Source: Macrosoma leucophasiata (Eukaryota > Arthropoda > Insecta > Lepidoptera > Hedylidae). Taken from it: DNA of 64,000 nt. This document shows positions 1-13,365 of the stretch, one piece after another. The first letter of the stretch is position 1. Each line of letters opens with the position of its first letter. The stretch is taken from assembly GCA_036365455.1 (NCBI GenBank), contig JAWQUS010000025.1, forward strand, positions 27,068,001 to 27,132,000, given 5' to 3'. The notes beneath the pieces were generated by a model. It was not told the DNA's origin. It made no database searches and saw only the letters and a program-made list of their open reading frames with translations. The position numbers and the translations under genes are program-made.

Positions 1-96
1 TCGTTTTAATTTATTTTGTTTGTTTTTGACGTGTCATAAGAGGTGCCTGTCACCCTAAATTAATAAATGAGTTTCTGATTCTGATTCTGATTCTGG
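1..96 (+). repeat. LINE 3' tail with GATTCT repeats
   Basis: A retroposon 3' end runs into the window. It ends in tandem GATTCT units after the phrase AATAAATGAGTTTCT. The same tail occurs inverted at 55420-55475, where it interrupts an RTE copy. The rest of the element would lie left of the window. The parent family was not identified. Confidence 0.6.
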
Positions 97-2080
97 ATAC
101 GGAAGGAAAAACGTTAGCAAGTCAAAATAAATTTAACCAATTCTCGCGATTTTTGATATCCTCACAACTTTGTTTAATACTTAGAAATGACTAGTTTGTA
201 CTTGAACAATACCTCATAAAGAAGTTATTTAAGAGACTGTTAAAACTAACAGGCTTGTTTCTCGTAATTTTTCCATTGCAAATTTACCGATAATCGTAAT
301 TAGAATTTCAGTAATTATATAAAAAACCTAATATATTCGACTTCTCCGTGAATTATTGTCGAAGTAAACCTACTGTACAGGTTATACGTCGTATCTGTTA
401 ATTTATTAACATTTATTTGAATGGTAACAACAACTTGTCGTTTCTGTTGGAAATACAAGTTTTACATAATGCCGCAACTTTCACAATTTAAAATAGGAAC
501 ACAAAACGTAATACACCACCACATGTTTGTTAGTGAGGAAACCTATGTTACCAATTGACTCATACACAGATAATGATCGCACGATAGAACGAGGAGAGTA
601 TGGAAACAAGAGATCACAAATGGTAAATATTTTCTTAAATTAGCGACAATATGATAAAGTAAAATTATAACTTGGTGCAAAATTTAACTACACTGATGCC
701 TTGTTAACAAGGCGTAGGTCAGGAAATCGACGAGTGCATAGAACTTTGAATCACATTGATGCAAGATGATGGTGAGTGTTTATTATCACATGCTCAATCT
801 CACAATCTACGAAACGTGAGTTTAAAAATAACACAGAGAATAGGAACGGCAGCATAATGGCTTACGTAGTACCATATAGTACACACCATCAGTGGGTTCC
901 GAATACTTGACTGCCACTGGTATAAAATAATTAGTAATTATTTGTAAAAATGACAAAAAAAAACTCGATTTGCTTCAATTTGCCAATGTAAAAGCAGAAA
1001 AAAATTGCTGATTCATGTCTAATTTTAGTTGTAAGGTAGCCCAAGTTAAGGAACCGGTTTGTTATATCCAAACTAGGTACGATGTAGATTAGTCTAGTAT
1101 GTTCAATAGTAGGTACCTTTGACGAGGAGGTAGGTAAGTATAAATAAGATTGAAATTAGCGAACATAGGATGAACTCCGTTTTGTTTCAATACAATGTAC
1201 TAAGTTTGTTTTATAATATAGGTAACATTAAATTTAAAGGTAAAATACAGAAAACAAACGCAGCGTCAACCAGTGGATGGACTAGGAAACCACTCAAAGT
1301 TCCACAAAACAAGGAAATCAAACCGCAAACTATTGATGTAAAAATAGGCACTTTATAACAAAACTTAACATGACATGGTGTTTTATAAAATAAACAAGGA
1401 AACAGCAAGAAAAAAGAAAGAATCATTAAAAGGTGAGAAAGCACTAGATACTATCGTATTTTGATTGCTATTTTGTCAGAGGCAAAACGAATGTAACTCC
1501 TCGAATCGTATTTTCGTATTACGTAGGTACGTGTATGTTGCGCTATGATAAGTTACGAGGTATCAAAAGTAACGAAACCATAGTAACAAGTACTAATTAG
1601 TACCTACAGTAAAGCATACTGGTTTCGTATATTGGTCTTTACATTCTTTCAGTTTTATGGAAGCTCTATAGCCAAGCACAGTCGTCAAATGGCGTCCTTA
1701 CTAAGTTTGACCCCTCAAAAGGACAAAAAATTGCTGCACGCAGTAAATTTGGCTGCGATGCTAATATTTCGTCTTAAAATTATCTGGGTGGCATACACGT
1801 AGACAGAGCGAACATTGACTCGTTTCCTGATCGACAGCACACAACATTAGTACCTACCGACTAATTATTTCGAAGCATTGATGAATTTTTAATTACTGCA
1901 ACCGTTAGCCGGTGATCGCGAATCCTAACACTTTGTCACCGAGAACAGTTATAATGGAATATTTAATACGTATCTAATTGCTTTCGAGCGAGCCGATCGA
2001 TCGATAAATTTTATTGATTATTTGCATTCGACGCATCGAGACACAGACGACTTCAGTTTTATAACGTCATTGATCGTAAG
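97..2080. other. AT-rich DNA without recognised gene
   Basis: No convincing exon, RNA gene or terminal repeat was seen. Open frames here are short and of random composition. Words such as GTAGGTACC, common throughout the window, are scattered here. Confidence 0.5.
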
Positions 2081-2359
2081 TTTACTGGTGGTAGAGCTCC
2101 AGTGACGGAGCTCGCGGGCGTAGGCACCACCGCATTACCTAATATACTTGCCGCTGAATGGTAGTGTTCAGCACTATCGTGTTCCGGTCCGGCGGTTATG
2201 TACGGCCCTGTAATTTCCGGCACAGAGGCATAACACCTAAGGCCTCAGGAGTGGTAACGCATTTTACATTTTGACCTTGGTCTTTGTGTGGCTGCAGTCA
2301 TCACTTAACATCAATGTGAACTGCATGCTTGTTTGTCACTTCCATTACATCAAAAAAAA
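2081..2359 (+). repeat. BMC1-like LINE 3' tail, full-length unit
   Basis: This unit of about 280 bp begins TTTACTGGTGGTAGAGCTCC, carries the hairpin GAGCTCC-AGTGAC-GGAGCTC, and ends in the phrase CTGCATGCTTGTTT followed by an A-run. Its layout resembles, from memory, the 3' region of the Bombyx BMC1/L1Bm jockey-type LINE. Other copies starting at the same base lie near 12091, 21437, 24039, 46198, 56517 and 63944. Confidence 0.75.
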
Positions 2360-2925
2360 GTGAATACTGCGGTCCGGAGACATGTAACATAGTGACATGG
2401 CCATACATCTGTTAAAAATAGCTTTATTATTTTATTATAAATTATTTAAGCAGGTAGTATTGTTTAATACATAATTAAAACTATACAACATGTAACGGGA
2501 ATAATGCGCACCCCGATTAGAAAATCGAGTTATTATCTGAAAATCGAGTTATTATATAAATACATGAACTGAAATGACATGTATATGTATTTAATATATT
2601 TTATTTAAGTTAAAACTAAACTAAAAACATCATGCATCTAAAAATTCCGCATCACTGCCTTCCTGTGTTATGGTACCGAGAAGGCTGGCAGCATTGCCTC
2701 GTTGGATGGTTTTATATTTAAGAAATAAGCTGTTCTCAAATTTTGCGAACAGTATGCAATGCACACCCTATGCATACTTACCTACCTCTACCTACGGCCA
2801 CACATAAAACACGATCCTACTCACACACGCAACTGTTGCATAGTGATGTAGCGTAACCTGGGTACCTTTATTTCGTTAGTAATAAGATAAATTACCACTA
2901 TATTATGTCTTAAATTATTATTTAC

Positions 2926-3262
2926 GAGCTGTGCCCGCGACTTCGTCCGCGTGAGAATTTGTGATTGTTCAGTCTCTACCCGGACAAAGTCATGGGCGCA
3001 GCTAGTATAAAAGTAGCCTAAGTTACTCCTTATTACATAAGCTATCTGGCAGTGAAAGTCCCGTCAAAATCGGTAAAGCCGTTCTCGAGATTAGCGGGAA
3101 CAAACAGACAGACAGACAGACAGACAGACGAAAATTGTAAAAAATGTTGTTTTGGTATATGTACCGTACATACATACATATGAATTGAGTAAAAAATGGT
3201 TATTTTTATATTACAAACAGACACTCCAATTTTATTTATTTGTATAGATGTATAGATAATAA
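2926..3262 (+). repeat. Helitron-like ends plus GACA-repeat retroposon
   Basis: Positions 2926-3010 form an 83-bp segment with opposed ends: GTGCCCGCGACTTCGTCCGC on the left and the inverse, ending GGGCGCAGCTAGT, on the right. This hairpin next to CTAG-T resembles a Helitron 3' terminus. It is followed by a repeat containing a (GACA)n run and ending near TTTGTATAGATGTATAGAT. The same two-part arrangement recurs at 50690-51152, and the second part recurs inverted at 15316-15570. Confidence 0.6.
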
Positions 3263-6200
3263 AATGCACGTCTCAACGAGTTCTTCTAAACTTCTTGAGA
3301 CTAGCATTTTATTTTGGATAGACGTTAGTCTCATTTTCGTTTACATTGACTGTTCACCAAATAGGTGACCATAATTTCCTTAACTGTAATTAATTTTGGG
3401 ACAAAATATTTTTCTTTTATTGCCTTTATCAAAAATACCTGAAATCGATTTGGTTGTTGATTCTGAACAAACTAGTTTCGGGTATTACACGCTTTCTGTA
3501 ACCTGGATTGTAGAAAATTGCATAATTAATATAACCGCTGCGGTGCTACGAAATATCTTGTTACTTTTCCATTTAAGGTAGCTAAGAGACTATCTCAGTT
3601 CAGCTCGCTATGAACATTTGTGTTTTATAGCATATTACCATCCAGCATTGTCTTTACTAACTATATGTAGGTACCTAAATTATATTGACATAATAGTTAT
3701 AGCATATAATGTACTTTTATTGATAAGGGACCCAAAATAGAAAATATTATTTAAATAAAATCGGTTCCAACTACATAACTAAATAACAATGTTAAATGTG
3801 TTTATTTAACAAGCGTAATGATCAACATACATTATAAATGACTCTTAATTCTCTTTGTGTTATAATTAGTTGTATGTTTTCCTGCGAGTGGCTGTTTACG
3901 GCGCGCGCGCATGCCGGTCCCGTTGCCTACAGTCGAGGAAAATTCCATCAATACCTATAACTGTAGACTGTAGTAGACGAGAAGACCCAATATTTGAAGA
4001 TTTTTATTTCTTGTTATAAGTTACTATGTCGTTTCAAAGTTGTTAAAATTCACTCGACATAGTTGTCAGTACCTTTAAATGCATACATAATAATAGGTAG
4101 GTACCTACGTAAAAATGTGATAAAAATAACATCTCGTCTGTGTAGTTCCCCGTGTTGTGGTAGCTATTCGAGGATAGTTTACACATTATTACACATATCT
4201 AGGTACCTACAATTCATTTGCCGATTTCAGAATTCAGAAGACATTCGATATTTGCACTTTTTTGTTGAAATCTGTAGAGATTTTTTAAATGTTTGTTTTT
4301 GTATGTGACATCTATACAAAATTCAGAGGTCAAAATGCTGATGCGTCACCACTCGCCACCCTCGCGACCTAAGTTCTAACGTCTCTGTAATTGTTTATTT
4401 TTGCATTGTCTGATTAAAGTGTTTAAAGTGATCTCCGAAATAACAGGTCAAATATGAATTCCTTATCGATTATTATTGGATTTGTCGTGAAGAAGGTTCA
4501 AAAGGTTAGGTAGGTTCTTCACACAGTGATACCTATAATTAACTACCTATTTTAAAACGTCAAAAATTCACCAATTGAAAATAAGTACATTAAAATTTAA
4601 CAAACGATGGCTTTGTGTAAATTCTCTCTATCTAGTAGGTAGGATAGCAATACGGTATATTTTAATAATCTAACAAATACTGTCACGTTGTCTCTCGTGT
4701 CGCATGTCGGTCGGTTACCTACTGGCCATTTTGGTCCTATTGCAATTCTTCTTTCAACCTTTAGTCTTTGCTACTGGTCAAATTCATGCGTGGAGTTGGA
4801 GAGAAATAGACAACAAAGTGATGTCTATCGAACACAATGATGGTTCCCAGTTCCCACGTGTGGGCGGCGCCGGGCGGCGCTCGCACGCCCTATCTCATCG
4901 CAGATAATCGCGCCTCCCCCCCCCCTGCCACCGCAATCTCAGCCCAATCCCTACTGTCTAAGACGCTGTTTCCAATGGCTCAGCCTTGTATACAGTTAGA
5001 ATGTATGTTCTCGCGCAAGTGCTCTAATTGTAGTTATATCTGGCAATGTGTGTGGATGTGGAGTGTGGAGTCGTTTTATTTCCACGCCTCGGCCCAGTTC
5101 GCAACGCAACCGGCGGCGCCATTCTATGATGCATTGTTGTATGGTGCATGAATACAAAGGTAGGCATAGACGACGATAGATTTATTGTTTCACATTGGCA
5201 TGATGATAAAAAATCAACTTTGCAATTCATCTTCCCGTGTACCTTTCTTTTATTTGTTGTGTTTCAACGTACATCGGTTAACAAATTTTAATAACATAGG
5301 TACCTAAAAATAACCTATTAATGACGTAGGTGCTTTTGCGAGTTGGATGGTGCCATCTGATCCAAAGTTATTGACCACTCACCTAACCCGTACTAGAAGA
5401 ATATTATTCTGAGCCCTCTCTCGTTTCGGTACGGATGTAATTTGGGAGTCGTTTCATACTGCTATTAGGTAGGTAGGTACCTACCTATATGACACATGAG
5501 ACTTATCCTATCTGTACCTACAGCTGTTGACATTAATTGGTACTTAATAGGTAGGTAGGTATAGCAAGTAGCTAAGTCTTGGTTTTGATGAGATCATACA
5601 TTCAATTTATTTTTGTTAACATCCTGTTTATGAATAGGTAGGTATATTATCCGTAAATAATACAGACATGCATTTATTTCTATACTGCTATTTAATTATT
5701 TAGAGTTAACAAATTTCTTACAATTTCAAAGCGAACCTTTTTCACAATTGCAGCTCTTTTGACCGCGAAGTAGGTACCAACTCTCTTGACTTACCTACCT
5801 ACATGAAGAGAATTAATGAGCTACTATTTTTGTGTAACGTTAAAAGGGTAAGTTTAATTATAAGTTTGTACAATTTTCCAGAGACTTTGTATCGCCATGG
5901 GTATTATTTAAGCTGAATCAATACCTAAAGGTTAATAAACATATCCTCAAAGTCGAGAAAAGCTGATAATTATAGGTACCTACCTAATGATGATGAATAT
6001 TTTCATCTCACAATAGGTATAATATACGATTTCGTTACATGTCGGTAGCAGTAGTCCAAACTTTGTTTTAATTGGAGTTCAACTTGAGATGAACTTTGAA
6101 GATTAAAATTCGTTATTGCATTGCATACCTAAGTAACTAAATGAGAGTATTGACGCACCTATATATTACGAGTATATAGCATAATTCATTTTGTAGCATA

Positions 6201-8646
6201 ATTCGTTCGAGTATAAACTGTGCCTAAGTATGTTTATATGCAAGGTAGGTGTCACATCTCATAACAATATCGAGAGCATTGTTTAGCGAGTTTATCGCAT
6301 TAACTAGCCCCTCGCAAACAAACCCTAGTTTTTACGCTCTTCCGTCGTTTCCGACCCGAAAAAACCGATCCGGCGGTATTTGCACAAGCAATTCTGTCCG
6401 CACCGTTTGCTCTAGCTCTTAGAGCGGTATAAATTAAAAGTTGTATCGTGAAAGGAGTTCAAACAAGGCATTGTTCGCGGCGGGCGCATGCGCAGGCTCG
6501 ACGCTCGTTACTGGGTTAAGTGTCGGCCACAGGAAGTACATTACTCATTCGCAGAAACACACACATGCACACGCACACGCAACTGGGCTAATGACACGTA
6601 CCGAATGTCGCTGTCTATTGCTAGGGTTGACGACTTTCCAGGGACTAACTTAGGTAGGGTTGTATAGGTACCTACCGCTTGCTCGATTATAAGTTAAGAA
6701 ACCGAAGATATTATTGTTTACATGTTAATATTTCGATGCTCCGATCTGTGGCAGATGTAATTGTTTAGTAAGAAAGAAAACACATTTTGAGTCAAAAAAA
6801 GGGGACAAGCACTTGATGAACAACTCACAATGTAGCGTTCCATTATGAGTACTTTTTTCTCCACATGTGGATCGGACCCGGGACCTCAGGCTCAGCATCG
6901 TGATTGCGACGATTGCACCTAACGAGGCAGTCAGAGTTAAAAAAAAACCATTTATCAGGTGTGTGGGACAAGGAGAGTGCGTCCGCACTGTGACGTCGCT
7001 CCTTGTTGTTGTCGGTCTCCTCTCACACCTCTGTTAAAGCCGCACCACACTCCAACCGCATCACACAGATACGAATATCGACATCACCTTTTATGAAATT
7101 TAATTGTTGTTATTTGATAGAGCACAATGATGTTACGAGTACTACATACCTACCTAAATATACATCACGGAAGTTTTACATTGTTGTTGTTTAGGTTCTC
7201 CTTTTTTGGAAGTGCGTCTGTTTTGAGGATGATGACTGTGATGTTCAATCTGGGAGCAATATGTTTTACTGGTGACATGCATGCATGACATGCAGCCTAG
7301 CTGGCTCGCTGGCTCGCTGATTTCATATTACAAGTAAGTAATCTGTCATGATCACGATCTCTCTTAAGATAAGTATCTGGTACTTACCTAATGTTCATCC
7401 TACTATTTACCAATTTTTGATTTCTCAAATACGTGCCTTACGTGCGCTCGATATAGAAAATTCAATGATTACATAAGTAAGTAAGCATCGTACAAAAGTG
7501 CAAACTTTTATACCTATTTCTACTTTGTTATCATTTATGTATAGGCCTACTGTAAACGGAGAGTAAAAAGAAACTCGAATGAGTGAGCGGCTCCGCTGAC
7601 TTGCCATCGTCATACTCGTCACAGAGTTGATGTTCGTCAACACGATAGTTCCTATACCTAAGAAAGAAGTTTTATGTATTTTTGTTCCTAGCGAAATGGT
7701 AGGTATGGTGGAATTACAAACTGCTTTATAAGAGCCTACCCCAAAAGATGCATCGATGAGGGCATATGACATAACGGCATGCGGGTTGGTGAGGCGACCC
7801 ACTTTTGAAAGGTTTATTATATTATCATTACCTAAGTACATCAAATATGTTAAAATGTAGTTGCAGGTTTCATCAACGGTTTCGATTTAGATTAGAGTAA
7901 GTATGTAAGTATCAATAAGACCTTCCAGAAAAATAAATCGTAAAATGTTCAAGAATACAATAGACCTCTAGTTTAGTCCACCTTTGTAAACATTAGATCG
8001 AGTGCCTGATCTCGTGATCGCCTAATACGAAGCGCCGCGGATGTTTTTCTTTAAGTTTGTTTGTAATGCATAACAGCCGGGACGTGTACTTTGACACCGC
8101 TCGAGCGCTCCAAACGATGTCCCGCGTACTTGGCGCGGTCACGTGTGTGCACGTCACTTCACCGGGGCACCGGGCTGTAGTCGCTGTAGGGGGGTGTAGG
8201 GCTGCCAAACATTCCTCACAATCACAACACACTGTTATGTTTTAAGATCATCAATATCGCCTTTTTATTGTTCATCAAAAGTTAATTATGCAAAATACTG
8301 TTGTTTTTCATCAATATAGTGTTATAAGTAATAGGTACACTGTAATACAATATACGTGGTCTCATAATTTTCATTACAGAGATAGACGTCAGGGGCATGT
8401 AACGCATATGCATTATGACTATTTTCGGCCTCTGGTTTTTGTGTATCAATCATATTATAAAAAAGAAACAGGCGTAAGTAAAACTCTTCCGTTAATGTAT
8501 GAGTGGTTTAGTGACTGTGTGACTGATAGACAACGCACAGCCGAAACTAGCCGAAGTCGTATTATTTTTTTGGAATGTACCCAAGTTCCTTGAGAAGTAT
8601 CGTCGAGCATTAAGAAAAGATTCCCCGAAATTCTAACAGGAATAGG
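3263..8646. other. AT-rich DNA rich in TAGGTA/TACCTA words
   Basis: No supported gene was seen. The stretch is punctuated by TAGGTAGGTACCTACCTA-type palindromes (for example near 5466-5490 and 5990), a typical lepidopteran signature. A short CpG-rich patch lies at 4855-4930. Open frames at 4704-4907 (plus) and 7425-7844 (minus) were considered and not accepted. Confidence 0.5.
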
Positions 8647-8656
8647 AATTATAGCA

Positions 8657-8840
8657 TTCATATTCAGCTGTCGGGTTGTAGATTTGATTTCTGCGTCTAC
8701 GACAGATGCGACGTGATGTTATGAATCATAATATTCCTCTGGAGGGAGGGTTTCCAACTAACTAGCTACATAAGAAGGAGCAATGGTTTTGTCTGTCGTG
8801 CGATAATATTATTATACTAAGTAGTACATACTAACTTTTT
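8657..8840. mobile_element. 184-bp interspersed element, copy 1 with TSD
   Basis: The unit begins TTCATATTCAGCTGTCGGG and ends GTACATACTAACTTTTT. It is flanked on both sides by the perfect 10-bp repeat AATTATAGCA (8647-8656 and 8841-8850), the mark of an insertion. No terminal inverted repeat, tRNA-like promoter box or A-tail is evident. Copy 2 lies 0.8 kb downstream and differs mainly by a 3-bp indel. Confidence 0.7.
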
Positions 8841-9440
8841 AATTATAGCACATATTCGCGGGTGAAAGCTAGTCCCCTTTCCATAACCTAGGTACCCTCC
8901 GTGCGCTTGTCCCCGTCGGATTTGGCAGTTTTCTAATCAAAAGTTGGCAGCCCTACGTGTGTGCCATTCATGCGGGCCTGGTACCCGCCAGCCCGCCACC
9001 ATTCACACCCAGCTTGCGCTTACCTTGCACTACTCACATCTCACGTTCTGAAACACTACACCGTGAAATGTACCTTCTCGCTGTTTTCACCACTTCATTC
9101 TTATGACTGCCTAATAGATGAATCGATTTATTTTAATTGATGATGTTGGTAATTATAAAATGACATCAACACTCCAAAGGCGTTGGCTGAAATGCCAACC
9201 AACTTTCAAAGACCCACTTCGTTAGAAACCACAATTTACGAAGGAAGTTATGTGGAAAAAAAATACAATTTCAATGAACCACTTTGTTTGCTAAACATTT
9301 CTGGAAAGGTGGATCTAAATAATTTTGATATTTGTACGAGAAGACAGTTATTATACATAATTACTTTAATTACATACGCTTTTATTTCAAAATCAAAAAC
9401 CACGCAAACGTCACGTCCAACAAAAAAAATACTTCTAAGT

Positions 9441-9626
9441 TTCATATTCAGCTGTCGGGAATATTGTAGATTTGATTTCTGCGTCTACGACAGATGCGAC
9501 GTGATGTTATGAATCATAATATTCCTCTGGAGGGAGGGTTTCCAACTAACTAGCTACATAAGAAGGAGCAATGGTTTTGTCTGTCGTGCGATAATATTAT
9601 TATACTAAGTAGTACATACTAACTTT
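9441..9626. mobile_element. 184-bp interspersed element, copy 2
   Basis: This is almost base-for-base the same as 8657-8840, in direct orientation. Its extra bases follow CTGTCGGG (AAT inserted). A target duplication is not obvious. The pair could also be read as terminal repeats of a small retrotransposon, but the complete target duplication around copy 1 argues for independent insertions. Confidence 0.65.
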
Positions 9627-11800
9627 AAATTAATCCCAAACACAAATAAGTACCTATTTCATTTTATCTTCATTTCTGTTTCTCTTTATCAATTTAGTCT
9701 ACAATTTGCCACTAACACTAATACCAGTATCCAAAAAGATCCAATAATAATGACAATGAATCCAAAAAGAGGAAGAGTCATAACTTTGCTGCCCGTTACA
9801 AAAAAAATCCAATCCAAGCAATTAGATTTTTTGCGTGTTGTTGTAATTGTTGACAATATAACTTATATAAGGCGTGAGAATTATAACATTCCCGAATTCG
9901 TCTCCTCTACATCCTCATTATTTGTCAATCGGTAAGGTCAGCGGTACCACATTGTTATGAAAAAGCAAGTGTAGAAAAACAATTAAATAGTTAGTTGTAA
10001 GTACATATTACTACAGTTTTTTGTTCTACCCAACACTCTTTCTGTCCTCTTAAAGAGAAAAACTGAATGAAGGGAGGCTCTATTCTAACAATATTCATAA
10101 AGCAGTATTGCCAATAGCGGTATGCATTCGTTTGATCCACACCTAAGACAACAACATGCAAAACATAAATAGTGAAACCGATAGTTGAAGGACGATGATA
10201 AGCCACAATCAGTTCCTAGGTCGAGCACGGCTGGGGAACACCGCGATACGCTATCAGCAGCCTAAGAAAACGAAAGTCAATCGGTAGAGTCGGTAATGAA
10301 GTAATCGTCGGCGATAGAGCAGCGCGGTGACGTCGCAGATAGCGCTATCGCCGTTAGACGAAGGATGCTGCTGTAATCTGGGAGAAGCCCGCATCGCCCG
10401 TGCCGCAGACTGCGACCAGCGGCAGCGATATCGCTGGACTCGATACTCGACAGCATGTGATGTCATACTCCATCATTAGTCATTCCGGTTATTGAATGAA
10501 GGTTGGTTATATAATTTTCATGATGATGCGAAGATTGCTTTGTAAGAATACTTCATAGGAAAGGCGGAAGTAGGTTACCTAAACATTCTATATAAGCTAT
10601 CCAGCAATATTGACGACAACGCAGTGGACAACTTAAGCACAAAATTAGCTACGGATGAAGGGGAGGGAACTTTTTATAGCGGGCGACGATAGCAAAGAAT
10701 CCTCCCAAAACTTACTTTGTATAAGTCTGATGCAGGAACAGACTACAAACGGGAAAGGAAACTGCAAAATAATTCTATATCCCTGACTATAAGCTCCATG
10801 GAGACGAACAAAATATAGGTTTTCTGCAAAATTATGCAAAATGCGGAGATGTTGGTGAGTTAGGTATTTACGTACTTCATGCGACGTGATTAACGATAGA
10901 ATTAGTCACCTGGTGCAGTTTGGTGACGTGTCATTATGGCAACACAAAGAAATTGGTCGTTTCGATTCAGTTAAACTATTATCGAGTATACATTTCACTA
11001 TCGATATCTTAAAGGAAGTTAACAATTGTTCATCTCTCAATCGAGGAATAAGTACACCCAACAATACCTACGTTTACAAATAAACTGAGCACAATGTGCG
11101 CGACCTCAAATGCCATGAAATGCATAAAGCGTGCCGCGAACTAGCTCATAAACTGCACACCCATAGGTAGGTACTACCTGCCTGACTGCAACACGTCGGC
11201 GACGCAACGACCAAGCTACAAAACCGAGCTACAAAAGCAACAGAGCCATGTTTTAGATACCGAAGACAATGAAATATCTAGAATAAAATGAACTCAGTAT
11301 TAACAATGGTCATATTATTAAAAACAGCGGAGTAGGTAAACTAGCTACGCGGGCAATTAAACGAATAAAATATAACGAGTGTCGCAGTGGACTGGTGTGT
11401 GTAGCTCGCGAACGGGGCGTGCGCGTGTGCGCAGATCGACAAATGGCGCGCGCGTGTGTGTGTGCGCCCGCGTTGCCGCTAATTGAGTCGCGATAACAAC
11501 TCGAGGACAATCCGCGGTACTACCGAAAATGCCAACTGTTTGCGCAACGCACCCGCTATTACTTTATTTTCGTGAAAAACACTTCAATACAAGCCCGTAG
11601 TAACTGAAAGCGACGAGCCTGGCGAGTGCTCGCCGCAAGTATAATAATTATAGAACGGTTATCTCGGTTGAATTGTAAACAATAATAATACGAACGATAA
11701 CATCATTAGCTTTAAACTCATTCAACATGCACTGTATCATAAATGACATGTTTATGCAACTAAGTACAACAAATCGTCAGCCACAAGCTAATCAGTACAT
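9627..11800. other. No recognised gene; GATA/CpG patches
   Basis: No exon is supported. Two GC-rich patches stand out. The one at 10290-10450 has several GATAG/CTATC words, including a perfect palindrome at 10338-10349. The one at 11390-11515 is CpG-rich. Confidence 0.45.
10338..10349. promoter_or_regulatory. GATAGCGCTATC palindrome
   Basis: This is a perfect 12-bp palindrome made of two inverted GATAG half-sites, inside a CpG-rich patch that also contains GGCGATAGAG near 10309 and GCGATATCGC near 10425. It could be a GATA-factor site. The function is inferred. Confidence 0.3.
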
Positions 11801-12091
11801 TTTTTTTATGTACCTAATGGATGTGGCAAACTAGCCTGCAGTTCACATTGATGTTAAGTAATGACTGCAGCCTTTAATCACCCACACAAAGACCAAGGTC
11901 GAAATACAGATGCGTTACCACTCCTAAGGCCTAAGGTGTTATGCCTCTGCGCCGGAAATTACAGGGCCGTACATTACCACCTGCCCGGAACACGATAGTG
12001 CTGAACACTATCATTTAGCGGAAAGTATATTAGGTAATGCGGTGGTGTCTACACCCGTGAGCTCCGTCACTGGAGCTCTACCACCAGTAAA
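11801..12091 (-). repeat. BMC1-like LINE 3' tail, full-length unit
   Basis: This copy is in reverse orientation. The poly-T at the left is the A-tail, and the right end is the complement of TTTACTGGTGG. The GAGCTC hairpin near the 5' end is retained. Confidence 0.75.
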
Positions 12092-12214
12092 TACATACTT
12101 TATAACTAGGCAACCTATCTATTACTAAGTTTGATATTAATACTGAGTTACTTTGTGTTTGTTGTGTTTACTTTTTGCTGATTTTTATGGAAATTGGCTC
12201 TATAATTATTAAAT

Positions 12215-12480
12215 ACTAGCTGTTGCCCGCGGCTTCGCCCGCGTTGTAATTTTTCCTGAATTTTCTTTGCTATAAACCTCACGGAGTCCGAGACCTTTCC
12301 AACGAATGCAAAACCGTGGCAATCGGTTCGTGCGTTCTGGAGTTATAGCGTCAGGAAGGAAAACCCGACTTATTTTTATATTATAGATATTTTTCAAATT
12401 TTGAAAAAATATTAACTTTTCGTGCGTGTTTGGCTCTTTTGAACTACGTAGGGGGTCTACGTAGTTCAAAAGAGCTCAAC
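12215..12480 (-). mobile_element. Helitron-like non-autonomous element
   Basis: Read on the minus strand, the element ends GCGGGCGAAGCCGCGGGC, then AACAGCTAG-T. That is a GC hairpin closely followed by CTAG and a host T, as expected of a Helitron 3' end. The other end holds a perfect 19-bp hairpin (12433-12475). No Rep/helicase coding is present, so it would be non-autonomous. Confidence 0.5.
12433..12475. other. Perfect 19-bp stem hairpin
   Basis: GCTCTTTTGAACTACGTAG is followed by a 5-nt loop (GGGGT) and its exact reverse complement. It lies at the boundary of the Helitron-like element. Confidence 0.9.
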
Positions 12481-13037
12481 GAACTGTTGACTCGTTATGT
12501 ACTGTAAATATGTTTGTTAGCTTTTTAGTACAGTAAACGAAGACTTTAGTTATGAACACAGTTCTCATAATAAATTTGAAAGTGAGTACAGCACGAACAC
12601 AAACCCGTAGTTAAAGTACCGACCAATAATAACAAAACGTTCCTGTTGGAGTTGAAAACTGTTCTTTAAGCCCTCGTCAATGAAGAGATCTTAGGAAGGT
12701 CTCAACAAATTACAGAAACGCTGAAGTAGCAATTAATCTAAAGAAAGGTAGTAAAAAATCCTACTAATGAATTCTAAAAAAGGTAATGAGACATATACCT
12801 ACCTACATTAGTATATTATAAGTAGGTATTTCGTTTAATCTGAGTGATATTCTCTATTATCATTTTTCTAATTTGTAATTTGATATGTTTGAATTAAGAG
12901 TTATTTTAATAATAATAATTGTTATATAACTCAGCTCTGTAATTAATACGTAAATGCGCAATATTATTATTGCTGTACTGTTTCTGTCCGCGTGACCCTT
13001 TAATTGGCTTCCTGTTTTCAATCATTTATAATGGAGG

Positions 13038-13090
13038 CACTAGCTGCGCCCGCGACTTCGTTTGCGTGGAATAGTGACCTTGGGCAGCAT
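13038..13090 (-). repeat. Helitron-like 3' end fragment
   Basis: Complement of a terminus of the type (A)CTAGCTGCGCCCGCGAC, with the usual GC hairpin partly decayed. No second end was identified. Confidence 0.4.
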
Positions 13091-13365
13091 TTTTTGGATA
13101 TAAACGTAACTTGGATACTAAAAAATTTTATTAATATTGAAATGTTAGACTTAATACATAGGTTGGTACCTATATATTTATAAAGAAAAATCCAATTCAA
13201 ATTCCACAATACACTATTTAAAAAAAGTACTTATGTTCCAATAAGTTAATCATTATTCTAATTAATCAAAAAACGACCTATAAATATACATTTAAAAATC
13301 GCTAGATATAATCAAATAAGTTTTTATCAATATGACGGTCTGTACATTGTGTAAAAATTATATAG

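Noticed and set aside
4704..4907. Short frame with a signal-peptide-like start (MSVGYLLAILVLLQFFFQPL)
   Set aside because: The hydrophobic start is suggestive, but the frame ends in CpG-rich non-coding-like sequence, with no convincing donor and no partner exon.
7425..7844. 139-codon minus-strand frame
   Set aside because: No recognised domain, no splice or promoter support, and composition close to random AT-rich DNA. It could be an old repeat.
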